Positions 1 through 12,540 of a stretch of 64,000 nt of DNA are shown one piece after another. The stretch spans positions 35,581,268 to 35,645,267 of the forward strand of contig OY757934.1 in NCBI GenBank assembly GCA_963585895.1, in the 5' to 3' direction. The notes beneath the pieces are model-generated. The model did no database searches. It had not been told where the DNA came from and was given only the letters and a program-made list of their open reading frames with translations. Each line of letters starts with the position of its first letter. Position 1 is the first letter of the stretch. The translations under genes were made by a program, and so were the position numbers. This stretch comes from Sepioteuthis lessoniana. Lineage: Eukaryota > Mollusca > Cephalopoda > Myopsida > Loliginidae.

Positions 1-45
1 TCTGATACCTCCATAACTGAATAGATTTTTTTCCAAGCAGTGGTT

Positions 46-405
46 TTGTGAATTCTACTATATGGATGCAGACTAAGCATATATAGAAAAAGCTAGACAG
101 GAATTGCACAAGAATGCTATGAAGAAATCTTGGAAGCAACATCCCACAAAACAGTAGCTGTATGGTCACCTACCTCCCATCTCTAAAACAATCCAAATAA
201 GACAAACTCATAAGTGACATTCTCCTATGGACCCCTTCACACGAACAAACAAGTATTGAACAACCAACTAGAACTTACCTACAACCCCTCTGTATAGACA
301 CAGGATGTAGTCTAGAAGACCTGCTGGAAGCAATGGATGATAGAGATGAATGGCGAGAGAGAGTCGGGAAATCCATGCTAGCTGCATGCCATCATGATTA
401 TTACA
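46..405 (+). pseudogene. Degenerate LINE C-terminal fragment, copy 1
   Basis: Conceptual translation with several stops gives YMDAD, ELHKNAMKKSWKQHPTK, LYGHLPPISKTIQIRQT and, near the end, DDRDEWRERV. This is the same protein as the better preserved fragment at 23281-23725: the C-terminal tail of a non-LTR retrotransposon polyprotein, of the RTE/CR1 kind found in many molluscs. It contains no catalytic reverse transcriptase motif. The 5' end begins at nearly the same place as in the other two copies. Confidence 0.6.
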
Positions 406-1788
406 TGACTGAATTCAATACAGTGTTCTCCTCATAAATTTGATACATCTCTAATGTTACTTAATTTTTATTTCAATTTTTTGCATTCTTTTTAATCAAA
501 AATTAGGGTCTGAACTAAATATCAAGACAATTTTCTTTTTATCAGAATAGTAATTTTAGCCTTTTGCTTATAATATAGACTATTCAGTTTAGTTTTAAAT
601 AAATCTGTGGAACTTTGGGAAAAGAGGAGCAGTTAATATATTTGCTTGTATATCAATAATCTCTAGGGCAGAATAAGACAAACTATTTTTGTAAAAATAA
701 AACAATTAAGATATCTCTGACAGACATTTTATAACTATCATTACTTTTACAGAGACTATCAGCAGGTATTTTGATGTTTCAGTTTTTAAAAAATGCAGAT
801 GTTTTTTGTTTTTTTTTAAATTTTTGTTTCTAAAAGAAACATCTTATAGTCTGACATAGAAATGGTGTTTAGATTTTTAACAAAAGATTGACACATGCAT
901 AAAAAACTCTGACCATGAATTTGTGTAACCATCTACATTCAACATGAAGGACTTACAGTCTAAGTCTCTGGATTACCTCCAGATCACTGAAGTTACACTA
1001 TAGTGAATCTGCTTAACTCTTAGAGGAGTGGTCACTTAATAATGGTAGGTACCATAAACAACTAAAGGCCTGTGGGGAAAAAAAACAAAGTTTACTAAAT
1101 AACAACATAGAACATAAGTGATATTTGTTTAGATGAAAACATGCGAACAAATTTACCCAGGGTTTCAAGGTTGAAATGGAGAAAATCTTCTAGATTTTCT
1201 TTTTGCCTAATTAACTTTTTACAATAAGTAAATGAATACTGATTCTGACACTTATATCTATAATTAAGAAAATTTTAGGAGGTGGGGGTAATGTTATCAA
1301 TCTGTAAGATTTTAAGATTCTTAGTAACTTTGTTTAATAAGATAAGAGACCAAGTTAAAATTGGTTTTGTGTAAATGCATTAGCCTATTTTATAAGTAGA
1401 TGTATGGAGAAACAGAGGTATTTCTGATGAGTTTCAAGTGAAAAACTTAATCTGATTTCAAAATATCTTCATGTAAAATTTCATGTTTACTCATTTAGGT
1501 TTTTTATTCTTATCACTGTTATTAGAAATAAGATTTTCATTAGATTCTCATATCTAAAAAAACAAACTATGGACAATTCTTTTCCTTACCCATTGTCATT
1601 AACTTTTTGTTTAATGTGTATCTTTTTAAAAGATGTTTCCTTTTTTGTATAGTTTTTAGATAGCAGTTTTGAAGCTCTTGAGTTTTCATCGACAATTTGT
1701 TTTTGTTTTTAAGATGGTATGAATAATAGAATATACTGACACTGGGGAAAAAATAACTGGAGAAATCTAATGGTAAATTTCGTGTGAA

Positions 1789-1828
<40 letters not shown>

Positions 1829-2448
1829 CACACACTCACAATTTTTCTAATTTAAGCTTCATAAATGGTAATCCTTTGATAGGCAGCAAAATGGAGTAAA
1901 TAAGGAAGTAATTATTTTTCTGTTAAAATATTCTATTTTTTGTCAAGTGACACAAACAGTTGTGTAGCACATGTATTTTAGAACCCTTGCCAATTGTTAA
2001 AATGTCACTTGATCTAATCTAGTAATGCAATAAACGTTTTTATTTCTTTTTTAGATTATTTAAAATATTTATCACCTGATTTTAACTAGTCAGCTGGTCG
2101 ATTTGAAAAAGAGATATTTGGTTTCATATCTGCATTTGGATACCAACCTTGATTATTTATTCATCAGCTTATTTTGTTTAGGGAATCCTATTAAACTAAC
2201 ATTCTCGTCTAAACTTGATCTACACAATTTTGACCACCTGCATTGCATGTGTGTGCTTTTTTTGTGATTTTCCATATAAAGTTGGAGGTTTTCTTCCTCT
2301 TGTATATTTCAAATCCTATATATATTTAGACAGCATAGTGTTATTTGTGTCGCATTTATTTTGGAAAGATAATTTGTGATTATAAAACCCTTGTCTCCAA
2401 GGCTCTTGTGTTGCTCCAATATAAAGTTTTTCTTATCCTTGCCCTCCT

Positions 2449-2486
<38 letters not shown>

Positions 2487-2764
2487 TTACTTAATCTATT
2501 ACATTTTAGGTTAGGTATTTTTCTTGTAAAGGACATTTATTATTGTGCATGCAATTACAGAGGGATTCTCCACACACACATGTATGTGTGTGTGTTGTTA
2601 AAAAAATAAGTTAAAATTAATAATGGACAATACTAAATCTAAAAGTAAAAGATGTCTAATACTTTTAGTATAAAGAATGTCACCAAGAAAGATCAAGACT
2701 AGAATAAAGGATGAGTAAATAAAACAAAAAACGAAGATAAAAGAAAATACTAATCAAAATTAAT
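406..2764. other. AT-rich intronic sequence without recognised genes
   Basis: No coding signal seen. It includes a (TA)n microsatellite at about 1791-1826, which produces a false Tyr-Ile reading frame on the minus strand, a poly-T run at 2452-2483 and a short palindromic CACACA/TGTGTG stretch near 2570-2595. Confidence 0.6.
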
Positions 2765-3215
2765 CAGCCCAGTTGGCTAGGGCTCTAGCAATACACTGTC
2801 TGCATCTCTGCAGAGGGGTAAGACCCCCATCACAATGCATGTCCTGGATATGGTGAGGTTCTGGTAATGCTGGAGCATTAGGCAATGTGAAGTACCCCTT
2901 CATTGCCATCAGTCCCAGGTCCACTCTGGCCCCGGAGTGGTAGCACATGATAGGGTCCTATCTATGGGTAAAAATAGAACCAGTTTAACATTTAAACTGA
3001 GTACAAACAAATTACTTATCTTAATTGAATCGTTTAAAAAAGAACTTTTATTATTTAACAAATGACTGATATTTGATTGAATTGTTTGTGATACATTGCA
3101 GTACTTGGAACCATTTGTTGACTTATGCTAAATTGAATTATTAGAAAAAGAACTGTTTGATCATCTGTGTGTATCTATAAAATGTGTTTATAAACCCAAC
3201 CAACCAAACCAAATC
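2765..3215 (+). mobile_element. SINE family A, copy with 12-bp TSD
   Basis: It starts with the family head (CCCAGTTGGCTAGGGCT), continues through the conserved body (CAGAGGGGTAAGACCCC, CAGGTCCACTCTGGCC, CCTATCTATGGGT) and ends in an AACCAACCAAACC tail. The flanks carry a 12-bp target-site duplication ATCAAAATTAAT at 2753-2764 and 3216-3227, which defines the borders and shows retrotransposition. Confidence 0.85.
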
Positions 3216-3227
3216 ATCAAAATTAAT

Positions 3228-4480
3228 GATCTATTAGTAAAGTTATATTATCAAGAGTTCAATATAAAAAAAAGAGTGTATTTTAAGGCAGTTAACTTTT
3301 TAATATTTTTAACAGTAGTACACATAATTGCTAAAATTATTAGTACTCTAATGGTGATTGGGACTAATTTTGTTGTATAAGTCTGTTTAAAATATTGTTT
3401 ACAACTATTATGTAATGGCTGATCATCTAATCACAATTTATTATATAAGCTGAAAAGGTAAAAATGTAATTAAATAGATGATATAAAATGTGAAAGCTAT
3501 TGAAGTGGGGGAAAAATTTCACTAATGAAGCTAAAGATTTTCTGAACAAATTTATTAAGTAATGATTTCAGTGAAGGAAAATATTTTAATTGGTCAGTTT
3601 GGTGTTTTCTGCATCCGTATTTTCATAGCAGCTGTTGATGCATGTGTTTTGTATTGTATGTAAAATGTAATTGTAAAGTAATTATAAATGTGCCTTTAGG
3701 TGTTTGTGCTCTCTTTCTTATGAGACCGGATTGGACTATTTTATTTCTTTTGCTTGAGGTGGTCTTATACAGTTTAGTAAGTTTTTACCATACCAAATAT
3801 CTTAAGGAAAATAATCTTAAGAATAGAAATCTTTTTCTATCATTAGTTTCTATCACACTGATAGAAGCCTCAGGGTATTTGTTAATGTCTATTACTGGTG
3901 TTTTGAAAAACACATAAGTTCAAACTAACAAACTAACTTAAAACAGTCTTTGTGATTAATCTTGTACTTGAAAAAATTTCTCTACCTTTCTACAAGTATA
4001 TCATAACTATTTAATATTCCAAATTAGATTTAACTACCAACCTTTGTAATTGGAGTCCTTCTAAAGGTCACTTTACCATGATTTAATGATTATCTAATGA
4101 ATAAAAATATTTACCTCAAACTTTTAAAAGATATTTTAACCCTTATCCCAAAATTTTTATTTTATTTTGCTTCATTAATTCTGCTAATCTTTAAGACTAC
4201 TTTTGATAATGCAGTGTGGTAACATCTATTAGTCTTGCAAGACCCTGGATTTGGGCACATGCCTGAGTAAATTTGTATAGTAGACCAGCTATTGCACATA
4301 TGACAAGTCTCTCCTCTTCAAACCATCAAAATTATCCTAGAGAAGTGTAAAAACGGATTCAGCTTGGTGCCAGTGCCTCTGCAGGATTTGCATGAATGAA
4401 ATTGAAGACGGCATTGAACTGCTTTGGGAATTCCAACTTCTAGTTTTGAATTCAGAGTTCCACTTCCCTAAGACTGACTA
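3228..4480. other. AT-rich intronic sequence, nothing recognised
   Basis: A 91-codon open frame at 3642-3917 is hydrophobic but has no family resemblance, no splice context and base composition like its surroundings. I do not regard it as a gene. Confidence 0.5.
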
Positions 4481-4499
4481 CCCACGTAAGCTAGAAAAC

Positions 4500-4960
4500 T
4501 CTGTCTGATCTACTATTGTCTAACCCTGATCCATAGCTAGAAAATGGATTCACAAGTTTTCTAAGATGATTAGTATGAAGTGAATGGAAATAGCCATGAT
4601 TGGAATTTAAACTTGGCTTACCAACTCTTTTTTTCCTCCCACTGTTAACCATTATGCCAGTGCAAGCAGCTCTCTCCATAGAAATATTTGAACAAAAATA
4701 CTGGTTAGTTTCCTCTTGTAATAAGTGGTCCATGATAATATTGATATTTAGGAAAGAATAGAAAATTTTAATTAAAATTTCATAGTTATTTCCAAAATTT
4801 GCATGATTAAAAAATGGCATTCAGCACAAAATTATCATTCAATTGCCAATTAGGCTGGAAATTACTTTATTCTTCATATTAGAGTATTTTATATGTATTA
4901 TGCTAAGAAAAATCTTGCTGTGATATCATTTTTGCTGGGTTACAACTACCTACATATATA
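4500..4960 (+). repeat. Unnamed dispersed repeat J, copy 1
   Basis: The stretch containing GTCCATGATAATATTGATA, TTAGGAAAG, TTGCCAATTAGGCTGGAAAT and TACTTTATTCTT recurs at about 8490-8710 (minus), 11635-11900, 27485-27560 (minus, head only) and 39840-40110. Order of blocks is conserved. It has no tRNA-like head, coding frame or clear terminal repeat. Class unknown. Confidence 0.55.
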
Positions 4961-4965
4961 AAGTA

Positions 4966-5155
4966 AAGTTAGCGACTGTAGTTGAGGGTGACTCGAAGGC
5001 TCCCTTTTCATTAGCTACTTCACTTAGGTGTAGGGAAGGGGGCTACTCCTTTACCATGACTACTCCACTTTACTTTTGATCCATACTTTATAATGCTAAG
5101 TGTTAAGCAAGGCAGTATCAAGTACCAGGTCAAACACTCTACCCACTAAATAAGT
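4966..5155 (-). mobile_element. SINE family D copy lacking the B box
   Basis: Reverse-complement match to family D: tRNA-like head, TACTTGATAC, CTTGCTTAACACT, GAGTAGC and AAAAGGGAGCC blocks in order. The segment that should carry the Pol III B box and the sequence just after it is missing, so the head joins almost directly to the body. Confidence 0.65.
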
Positions 5156-5184
5156 ATAAAGAGAATTTTAGTAATATATTCTCA

Positions 5185-5290
5185 CTATGCTTATTTAGTG
5201 GGTATAGCGTTCACCCAAGAAATCAGGGTTCAATCCCAGACAAAACTAAATAGTATGCCTTCATGTAAAATTAATCCCTGAAGGTTGTAA
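5185..5290 (+). repeat. tRNA-like SINE head facing the family D copy
   Basis: It reads TTATTTAGTGGGTATAGCG (A-box region) then GGGTTCAATCCCAG (good B box). The first 14 or so bases are the inverse of the end of the neighbouring family D head at 5143-5156, so two tRNA-like heads stand head to head about 30 bp apart. Confidence 0.5.
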
Positions 5291-5528
5291 GAAATTTGGC
5301 TAATTGATGTATATGTAAAGAAATATTTAAAACTGAATTTATTCTTCATCAATATGAATACAGTTTATCTAGTTCTAAACTTAGAAAAATTTTTATTGCA
5401 ATTGCTAGCAGTTACATCAAATAAGATTAAAAACTTCCAAAAGGAAGATTTTCTGTTTGAGTTTAAGATGAAAAAGTTTATAAAATGAAAGTGATATCTA
5501 ATATCTTATTAGTCATACATGTTTGTAG

Positions 5529-5612
5529 ATCACTTAACATATATCCTGGTCTTCATAAACTCATAACAGATAATGTTATGAATTTATGAAGACTGTGATA
5601 TATGTTAAGTGA
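5529..5612. repeat. Near-perfect 39-bp inverted repeat (hairpin)
   Basis: The left arm 5529-5567 and right arm 5574-5612 are reverse complements except for about four mismatches, with a 6-bp loop. The arms contain CACTTAACATATATC and GTCTTCATAAA. It is not part of any repeat family I recognise here. Confidence 0.75.
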
Positions 5613-5816
5613 TATATATTACATATACTTCAATCAGCTTAATTTCTTCAACCTACAGGGATTATTTTTATGTTAAAAAGACTGAAAAGATAATATTGTA
5701 AATTTGGGGTGACAAATGGGTGTTATAACACTGATGAGAATCTTATCAGTATTATAGTTACCTACTTAGGCATACTTTTTAGTTTTGTCTTTTTATAAAC
5801 TTTAAGAATTTTATTA

Positions 5817-6317
5817 GAATTTGAGTCAAAAGTTTTGCAATATTTTGGTAATGGGAAGGCACAATTCAGTAGCTCCAGATGCTTTTGCCTAGGTCATGAA
5901 GGTTATAAACCATACTGGACAGTGAGATGCCGAGCTTGCCTGATAATCTGTGAGTATTGCCAGATTTGCCTCTATGGTTTTGAGTATGACTTTGGAATCC
6001 ATCCTTTTAGGCTTAACTCAAGGTTCCTGCAGCTTGAATGAAATTTCTTGAATCACCTAGTTTGTACTGTGAACAAGTGCACCTTCACCTTTCCCTCAAT
6101 TTTTGGTTGCTTCTGCAGCGTTATGACCCAATTCAAATTAGTTAAACATGAGTTTCTGAATTAGACTATATAGCACATTCATTTGTATAGCTTTCAAATT
6201 ACACGCATTGAAGCAATGTGCAGTGTGTTAGCGCACCAACTACCTCAATACTACCAACCACTGCTTCAGTCACATGACATACATGCCACAAATTATTTTA
6301 AAACTTTTGATTTACTT
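5817..6317 (-). mobile_element. Short mariner derivative (MITE E), copy 1
   Basis: One end carries GAGTCAAAAGTTTTGCAATA and the other the inverted counterpart AAACTTTTGATTTAC, with TA dinucleotides at 5815-5816 and 6318-6319 as target duplication. The interior is the same as at 53173-53624, where the minus strand encodes the N-terminal helix-turn-helix region of a mariner transposase. No catalytic domain is present. Confidence 0.7.
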
Positions 6318-6358
6318 TAGTATTATAACCAAGTTATTATTAAACTAGTTTTAAAGAT

Positions 6359-6560
6359 AGTGGTGATAGTTGGAATGAGACATGAAAGAGAGGCTGGTTG
6401 GTGGTAGTGGTAGGAATGAGAAGTGAAAGAGAGGCTGGTTGTTGTTGTTGGTGGTGGTGGTAGGAATGAGAAGTGAAAGAGAGGCTGGTGGTATGAATGA
6501 GAAGTGGAAGAGAAGCTGATGGATGGTGGTAGTGGTGATAGGAATAAGAGGTGAAAGAGA
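6359..6560 (+). repeat. Degenerate minisatellite, about five units
   Basis: The core GGAATGAGAAGTGAAAGAGA with GGCTGGT recurs with variable GGT/TGT-rich spacers, giving unit lengths of about 35-60 bp. The minus-strand reading frame through it (His/Pro/Ser-rich) is an artefact of the repeat. Confidence 0.8.
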
Positions 6561-8489
6561 TGATAATAAATGAAGGAATTCATTGACTGATATAATTGAA
6601 ACTGATAGATGAATATAGCTTAAATAAATGCAGACAGTTTGTAGAAAAGAGAATTAAGGTAAAACTTGATTGAGTAAGATAGTATTGAGTGAATGTGGAC
6701 TGGTGGTTAGGTTGGACCTGCCTGCATTGCCAGATGATTGATATTCTGATGCAAAAGAAGTCTGCTTCCTCAGGAGAAAGTATTGTTAGAAGAGTAGTAT
6801 ATAAGGGGAAGCTAATCAGAACTGTTCTCCCTTTGTGTACAATAGCAGATAACATTTTCTTCTCTCTCTTTTTATGTATTTCCTTGTGTTACTAAAGAAC
6901 TCTCTAGATATGTCATTCCATTCTTTTTTCATTTTATTTATTCATTTAATTTTTTGCACATGGTTACTTTTGAAAATCATCTTGCTCCAAAAATGTTCAC
7001 TGGCTCATTTGAAATCTGTCATTGTGACCAGAATATATGTTTATACTTATATTCTATATCTTGTAAAACAGCAGAGTATATCAGTAAATTTATTTCAAGA
7101 AATATGTAAGATCTCATGAGCTTTGCAACAAGGAAACTTATTTAAAGAATTTTTTGTGTATGCTACTTTTAATAAAAGGATAAGAATTCTGTTAATTTTT
7201 TGTTCTATAGTATAAGATTATTTTTGATTTAAAGAAAAATGATTGCTGATGGTATTAAAAAGTAAAATGCTTGAGAAAAACAACCTTAAATCTCATAATT
7301 GTCATGGGGACATTTAAATTTTGCTTTAGACAAAATCTCTCTTGATTAATTTCATTTGGAATTACTTCAATAGGTTGTACTTGATAAGTTTTAAAAAGAT
7401 ACAGTATATAATTTTGACATTTCAATCAATCTATTTTACAGCCTTCTTCCAGTGTATGTTCCAAAGAAAATTCTTTGCAAATTTTCATCCATACAATTTA
7501 TCATAGAAACAAACAGCTGCAGAACATTTTATTTTTGATGTCTTAGATACAGAGAATGGGCATAAAACCTGTATGTACAAAAAACTTAGATATGCAGAGT
7601 TCTATGTAAATTTTTATCTAAACCATCTATTCTACATTAAGAAAGAGTCAATTTGTTTCCATTAATATTAGAAAATAGTTGTCCAGATATGGATAAAAAA
7701 AGTTAGGGCAAACAGAATCTCTGTTGTTGGTAGGCAACTAATCTGGGAAAATGATAAATCTTAATTAAAAACTAAGGCAGTTTGACATTACCTTCACCTT
7801 CTCTATGAGACCTTGTGCTTCCCTTGGACTGAACAAGATTGATGGTAGAGAAAGGGGGGAGGCTTGCTGCATAGGCAAATCCCAGCTTTTCATACGAACT
7901 TGTTCAGGCCTGTGTCCAGGCACAGATTCATGATTTCATGAGATTAACAGATGCTACTGTAACTTTGGGCAAAGGTTATCAACAGCAAGTTAACTGAGTA
8001 CTCTTCAAATGAATCATTCTTCTATATTGTGCAAATAGTGATAAGAGATGAACCATAAAAGCTCTGTGTAGCTACAACAAGCATATTTCATGTAATAGAA
8101 GCAGGATTTATGGTTTGTTTTCAATATCACAATCTTTCTTTACTATCCCTTTACTAGATATGGTTTCTAACAATAGAAAGATTTGATGAAAACTTGCATT
8201 TATAACATCCCATTCAAACGTGGAATAATTTTTTATGGGAGAAACTAGCCATACCTCTAAAGTTGATGAGAAAACCATTTCAAAAAGGAAAGTTGAAAAA
8301 AATTTGTATAGTAGCTCATATCTGGGGAGAGAGGGAAGGGATCACCTTATTCTATTTAGGATGAGGTTCAAATAATAAATAGGGAATATTACTTGAGAGG
8401 GAGAAAATTGAGGGAAACACTATATATTAGACCAACTGGATAGATATGTAACTCAGGCCAATATAGATTTGAGTATGGAGGGGTTTTTT
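6561..8489. other. Intronic sequence without recognised features
   Basis: I see no supported exon, RNA gene or named repeat. A short open frame near 6689-6895 has no recognisable similarity. The part at 7790-7960 is somewhat richer in GC and may be an old unidentified repeat. Confidence 0.45.
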
Positions 8490-8710
8490 TACCTTATAAA
8501 TTGCGCACCTTAAGACAGTAAAATGAAATATTCTAGTTGCAGCAAAAATAACATAACTGTTTTAGAGAATAAAGCAATTTCCAGTCCAATTTGCAATTGA
8601 ATAATTTTGTCATATCTGCATTCCTGATGAATGCCACTTTTTATCATACAAATCTTTGATTCCATCCTAAATAGGAGCATCGGTATCATAATGGACCATT
8701 GTTATGAGAA
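8490..8710 (-). repeat. Dispersed repeat J, inverted copy
   Basis: The reverse complement aligns with 4730-4900: GGTCCATTATGATACCGATG, ATTTAGGA, AAAAGTGGCATTCA, TTGCAAATTGGACTGGAAAT, CTTTATTCT. Confidence 0.5.
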
Positions 8711-9634
8711 CCTAATGGACTCCACAGGCAATTTAATTTCTAATACATCTCATGACTATTTTGGCTGTTGTACTCTTTGGCCTTCTTCAGGCGCCTTTTG
8801 TCTTACCTTGAAGAAATTCCAAAATTAAATCTTTATTTAAATCATGAAGTAAGCTGAAGAAGGCTGAAGAGTGAGAATAGCAATCAAAATGAGTATAGCT
8901 GTGTATAGAGAATAATAACTATCCCTCATCTCAGATGTTCCCGTGGCAAATTTCATCACTTTAAATTGCATGCATTATTCAAAAGACAAACCATACAGTT
9001 ATAGAACAAACAAAAAAAAAAAAAGCTTGTATAGACTATGTACATCATATGCCATTTTGATAGGCTCCAAAATAAAATAAAAATGTGTAATAAAAAGCTT
9101 ACTTGGTTATTTAAAAAAAATTTTTTTAAATAGTAAATCCTGCAAACATGCAATGTTATCAACTTGAAATATTCATTGTATTTTTTTTTTTTTTTTCATT
9201 ATTACCCAAAATATTACTTGAATATCACATGAAAGTGGGGAAAAAAACCAACAAAACAAACAAGATCTTCAAGAAGAGAATTCAGAAACAGATAGACATA
9301 CATATGTAGATACTAGTGTAGTTGCTATTAAAAATGGCTGGATCATTTAGATATGGATTACTACTTGTCTTTATATCTATGCTGCTTGAAATCCGTTATT
9401 TCAAAAACTATTTAGGTTATTATCTACAAAATTTGATACTACAAAAATAAGTAAAAAAAATGTATAAATATGTAGATGATTATTTTTATTTAGTTATTGT
9501 CTGTTTAAACTTTTACTGATACAACCTATACAGCTACTACACTTTATCCTTAGAAGTTTAAAGTGTGTGTGTGTGTATGTATATACACACACACAACACA
9601 CACACTCCTAGTTTGAAACTATAAAATTTAACTG

Positions 9635-9860
9635 GTTTGAGTTTTAGTTCAAAGTTTTCTTTCTCCTTGATAGGTTGCCATACCAAGATTAAAGAACCCA
9701 GTGTGCTCTTCTATCTTTAGCTGTAAGAATAATTATTAAATTCATACCTTTTCCAAGTGTAATACTGCAATGTGAAATGCAAACTGCCTTGTCCAGGATT
9801 TGAACTTTTCATGTATATAGTTGAATTTTTTGCCAACATTAAACTCAGACTGTACTGCAT
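9635..9860 (-). mobile_element. Old SINE family C copy, degenerate
   Basis: Reverse complement of family C blocks in order: GTCCAGGATTTGAAC near the head, GTGAAATGCAAACTG, TACCTTTTCCAAG, AAAGAACCCAGT and GATAGGTTGCC. Many substitutions; no target duplication found. Confidence 0.6.
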
Positions 9861-10342
9861 GGCATTCATGCTGAGAATGCCAATATGAATATTTCTGTGT
9901 GTTTGGGTGTCAATCTGAGAACTGATTTGTATTGATAAAAGCAAAACACTCAGTCTACATCATTGTGCTTGGTATGGTCACTAGTGATTGTGACATTTTG
10001 CCTCTATTCAACTTCCTATATGGCCTCAGACACAACATGGTGGTATATATCAAGTGCCTGGTGGAAGTAGTACAACCTTTGATATAGAGAGTGGCTGTTG
10101 TAAAACCCTAAGTCTGGCAGCAAGACTTAACACCTTGTCACTCAAGCAGGAGAATCAGCTTTTGGCTGTGATGAAATTTCTACAGCCAAACCACCCCTAA
10201 CACTTAGCTGGTTAACCCTCCAGTTTGTAACCACCTAGATTATTATGTTGGGGCATTGTTGTGCAAGAGAACAGCAAAACTCTGTATAACACAAAAGAAT
10301 AAAGTGAAGGTAAGGATAACAGTGGCATTTAATAATTTAAAA

Positions 10343-10373
<31 letters not shown>

Positions 10374-10374
<1 letters not shown>

Positions 10375-10634
10375 GTGTAATACTTACTGCCATAGAAAAT
10401 GGACACTGTGTCCTGAGTTTAAATCCTTGATAGGGCTGTATTTCACATAACACTAAAACCCTTGGGAAAGGTATGAATCCGACTATTCTCCTTCCAACTA
10501 TTTATGAATAATAGGGCAGACTGGCTTCTTTAACCTTGGCATGACAACTGGTCAACAAGCAGGGAAACTATTAAGTTAAACCTGTTAAATTCCTCACAAA
10601 TGTGGCATCCTGCTTGTGTGTGGGGTTGGTAAAA
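10374..10634 (+). mobile_element. SINE family C copy after a TA repeat
   Basis: It contains GAAAATGGACACTGTGTCC, GAGTTTAAATCCTTGATAGG (B-box region), ACCCTTGGGAAAGGTATGAA, GGGCAGACTGG and the terminal GGGGTTGGTAAAATAAAT. The extreme 5' end is eroded into a TA microsatellite at about 10343-10374. Confidence 0.7.
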
Positions 10635-11144
10635 TAAATATATATATGATTAAATGTAATCAGAAAGTTTTCACACTGAAACTTTAGATTTTAGAAATTT
10701 AAATTAAGATGGGTTTATAGCTGAGCAATTTATTTTATAAACTGCAGATATTTAGATGTCTAGGAGAGTTATTGTTAACTTAATAAAAATATTATGAAGC
10801 CAATCTTGATAGTCCTTTGGCTAAACACCTGTTTGTGCAAGCACAGTAACTTCTCAACTTACCAGAAATAGCTCCGTGCAACTTTTTTTGTCCCCTCAAC
10901 AGAATATTGACTATAAGGCTAGTATTTGAGGAGATGGAAGACATTAAATGATATTTGATGGCAGTTTCACACTCTATCAAAGAAAGTTTCATTAGTGCTT
11001 TGGTAAATGAAATACTTGCTAGAATAAGGGCAATGTAGGCCAAGTGGACTATTTTGAAGCTAATTAATGTTTCATTAATTGTTCATTTCTTTCTTGGTAA
11101 ATATTAAGTCGGACTGAATTCTTTTTGGACACACAGCGTGTACT

Positions 11145-11146
<2 letters not shown>

Positions 11147-11195
<49 letters not shown>
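11147..11195. repeat. (CA)n/(TA)n microsatellite
   Basis: Uninterrupted CA dinucleotides are followed by TA dinucleotides. The reading frames across it are artefacts. Confidence 0.95.
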
Positions 11196-11552
11196 GTGAT
11201 TACTTAGGATATTTTTAGATGATAATTTTTGAATATGTGATCTGTTATTCTCTCTTAAAAAAATAGATAAATTGACATTGTCATCTCTTTCAGGCAAGCT
11301 TATGTGTTTTGGCACAGTAGTTTATGCTCTACTGCTTTGCTTTCTTTCTGGCCAGATATTTGGGTGTGTTGTTGTTTCATTATAGCATCTCCAGGAATAA
11401 CTGTTCTGTTTATATTCAAGCCAGAAATAGATAATAATTATATCTATCAGACTACAAAATATCATGTGATAGCTTTAAAAGGTGAAAAGACATCCTTGTG
11501 CCTGTTGAGATTCAACTGACACTCTCTTATGATTTTGTGTGTATTCCTGTCG

Positions 11553-11558
<6 letters not shown>

Positions 11559-11630
<72 letters not shown>
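11559..11630. repeat. Compound (CT)n(TA)n microsatellite
   Basis: About 13 CT units run directly into about 23 TA units, preceded by CGGTCGGT. Confidence 0.95.
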
Positions 11631-11633
<3 letters not shown>

Positions 11634-11634
11634 A

Positions 11635-11900
11635 CTTTAGGAACCTGTTGGGTTCTCATTGTAAGAGTGTTCCATGATGATATTGAAGTTTCTGTTTAGG
11701 AAAAGGTGAAAGATCCTAAGTGTCTCATAGATATCTTTGTTATATTGAGAATTAGGGTGATTAAAAATACTTTAAGTGTCACTATACTTGCTAATTGAAC
11801 TGGAAATTACTTTAATCTTTAAATTAAAGCATTTTAAGTGTACTACTCTCATAATAATCTCTCTGTAATCTGTTGTTTTTGCTAGATTATGGTTTCATAT
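11635..11900 (+). repeat. Dispersed repeat J, copy
   Basis: It contains AACCTGTTGGGTTCTCATTG, TTCCATGATGATATTGAAG, TTGAACTGGAAATTACTTTA and AAGCATTTTAAGTGTACT in the same order as the copies at 4.5-4.9 kb and 39.8-40.1 kb. Confidence 0.55.
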
Positions 11901-12540
11901 ATACAATCATAATGAAAATTTTAGTTATAGTTTCACTATAAATATACAATTAATTATCTTATAAATGGATTTAAATGATATTTATCTTTCTTGTTGATTA
12001 TATCTACAGTGTCACTACTTTGATTTAGCTATCAACATATTCATTTATAATATCTATTGTAAGCAATAGAAATTTTATTTGTCAAGATATTGCCTTCAAT
12101 GTAAATTATTTTTTATTTAGTAAAAGATTATATAAATAAGCCAATCTATTGGTTACTGGAGATATTGATGTATATGAAGTAGAGAAATCAGAATTTTCCA
12201 GAATGTAAATTACCACCTCAATATTTCTTAATATATAAAGCAGTGCCATAGATATTTCCATTTTTGAAGGAGTATCATAGATCTTTCAAATTTCTGTCAT
12301 TTTCAAAGTTAGTATGATAAAACTTTAAAAATCAGACATTCATTCATTTTCAACATATCTTGTGTACATTTTTTTTATATAATTGTTGTGATTCAAATTC
12401 AATTTCCAGTCATTTGTAGATTTTAGAACATTTTACCTGCTTTTCTTTTTACAGGTGTCAAATACATTTTTATCATTTTTTTCCCCTCATTCTCACTGGT
12501 CTTGTAACCTTATTTGGTTGTAAGAGCACTACTTATATAG

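Noticed and set aside
1405..1460. CTGATGAG near GAAAAAC as a hammerhead candidate
   Set aside because: No stem I partner, no GTC cleavage site and no stem II pairing.
1567..1839. Minus-strand open frame of 90 codons
   Set aside because: Its most striking part is Tyr-Ile repeats read from a (TA)n microsatellite; the rest has no homology or coding composition.
3642..3917. Plus-strand 91-codon open frame with hydrophobic stretches
   Set aside because: No recognised family, no splice context, and base composition equal to the flanking AT-rich intron.
5725..5755. CTGATGAGAATCTTATCAG as a hammerhead candidate
   Set aside because: A simple hairpin; there is no GAAA box or cleavage triplet.
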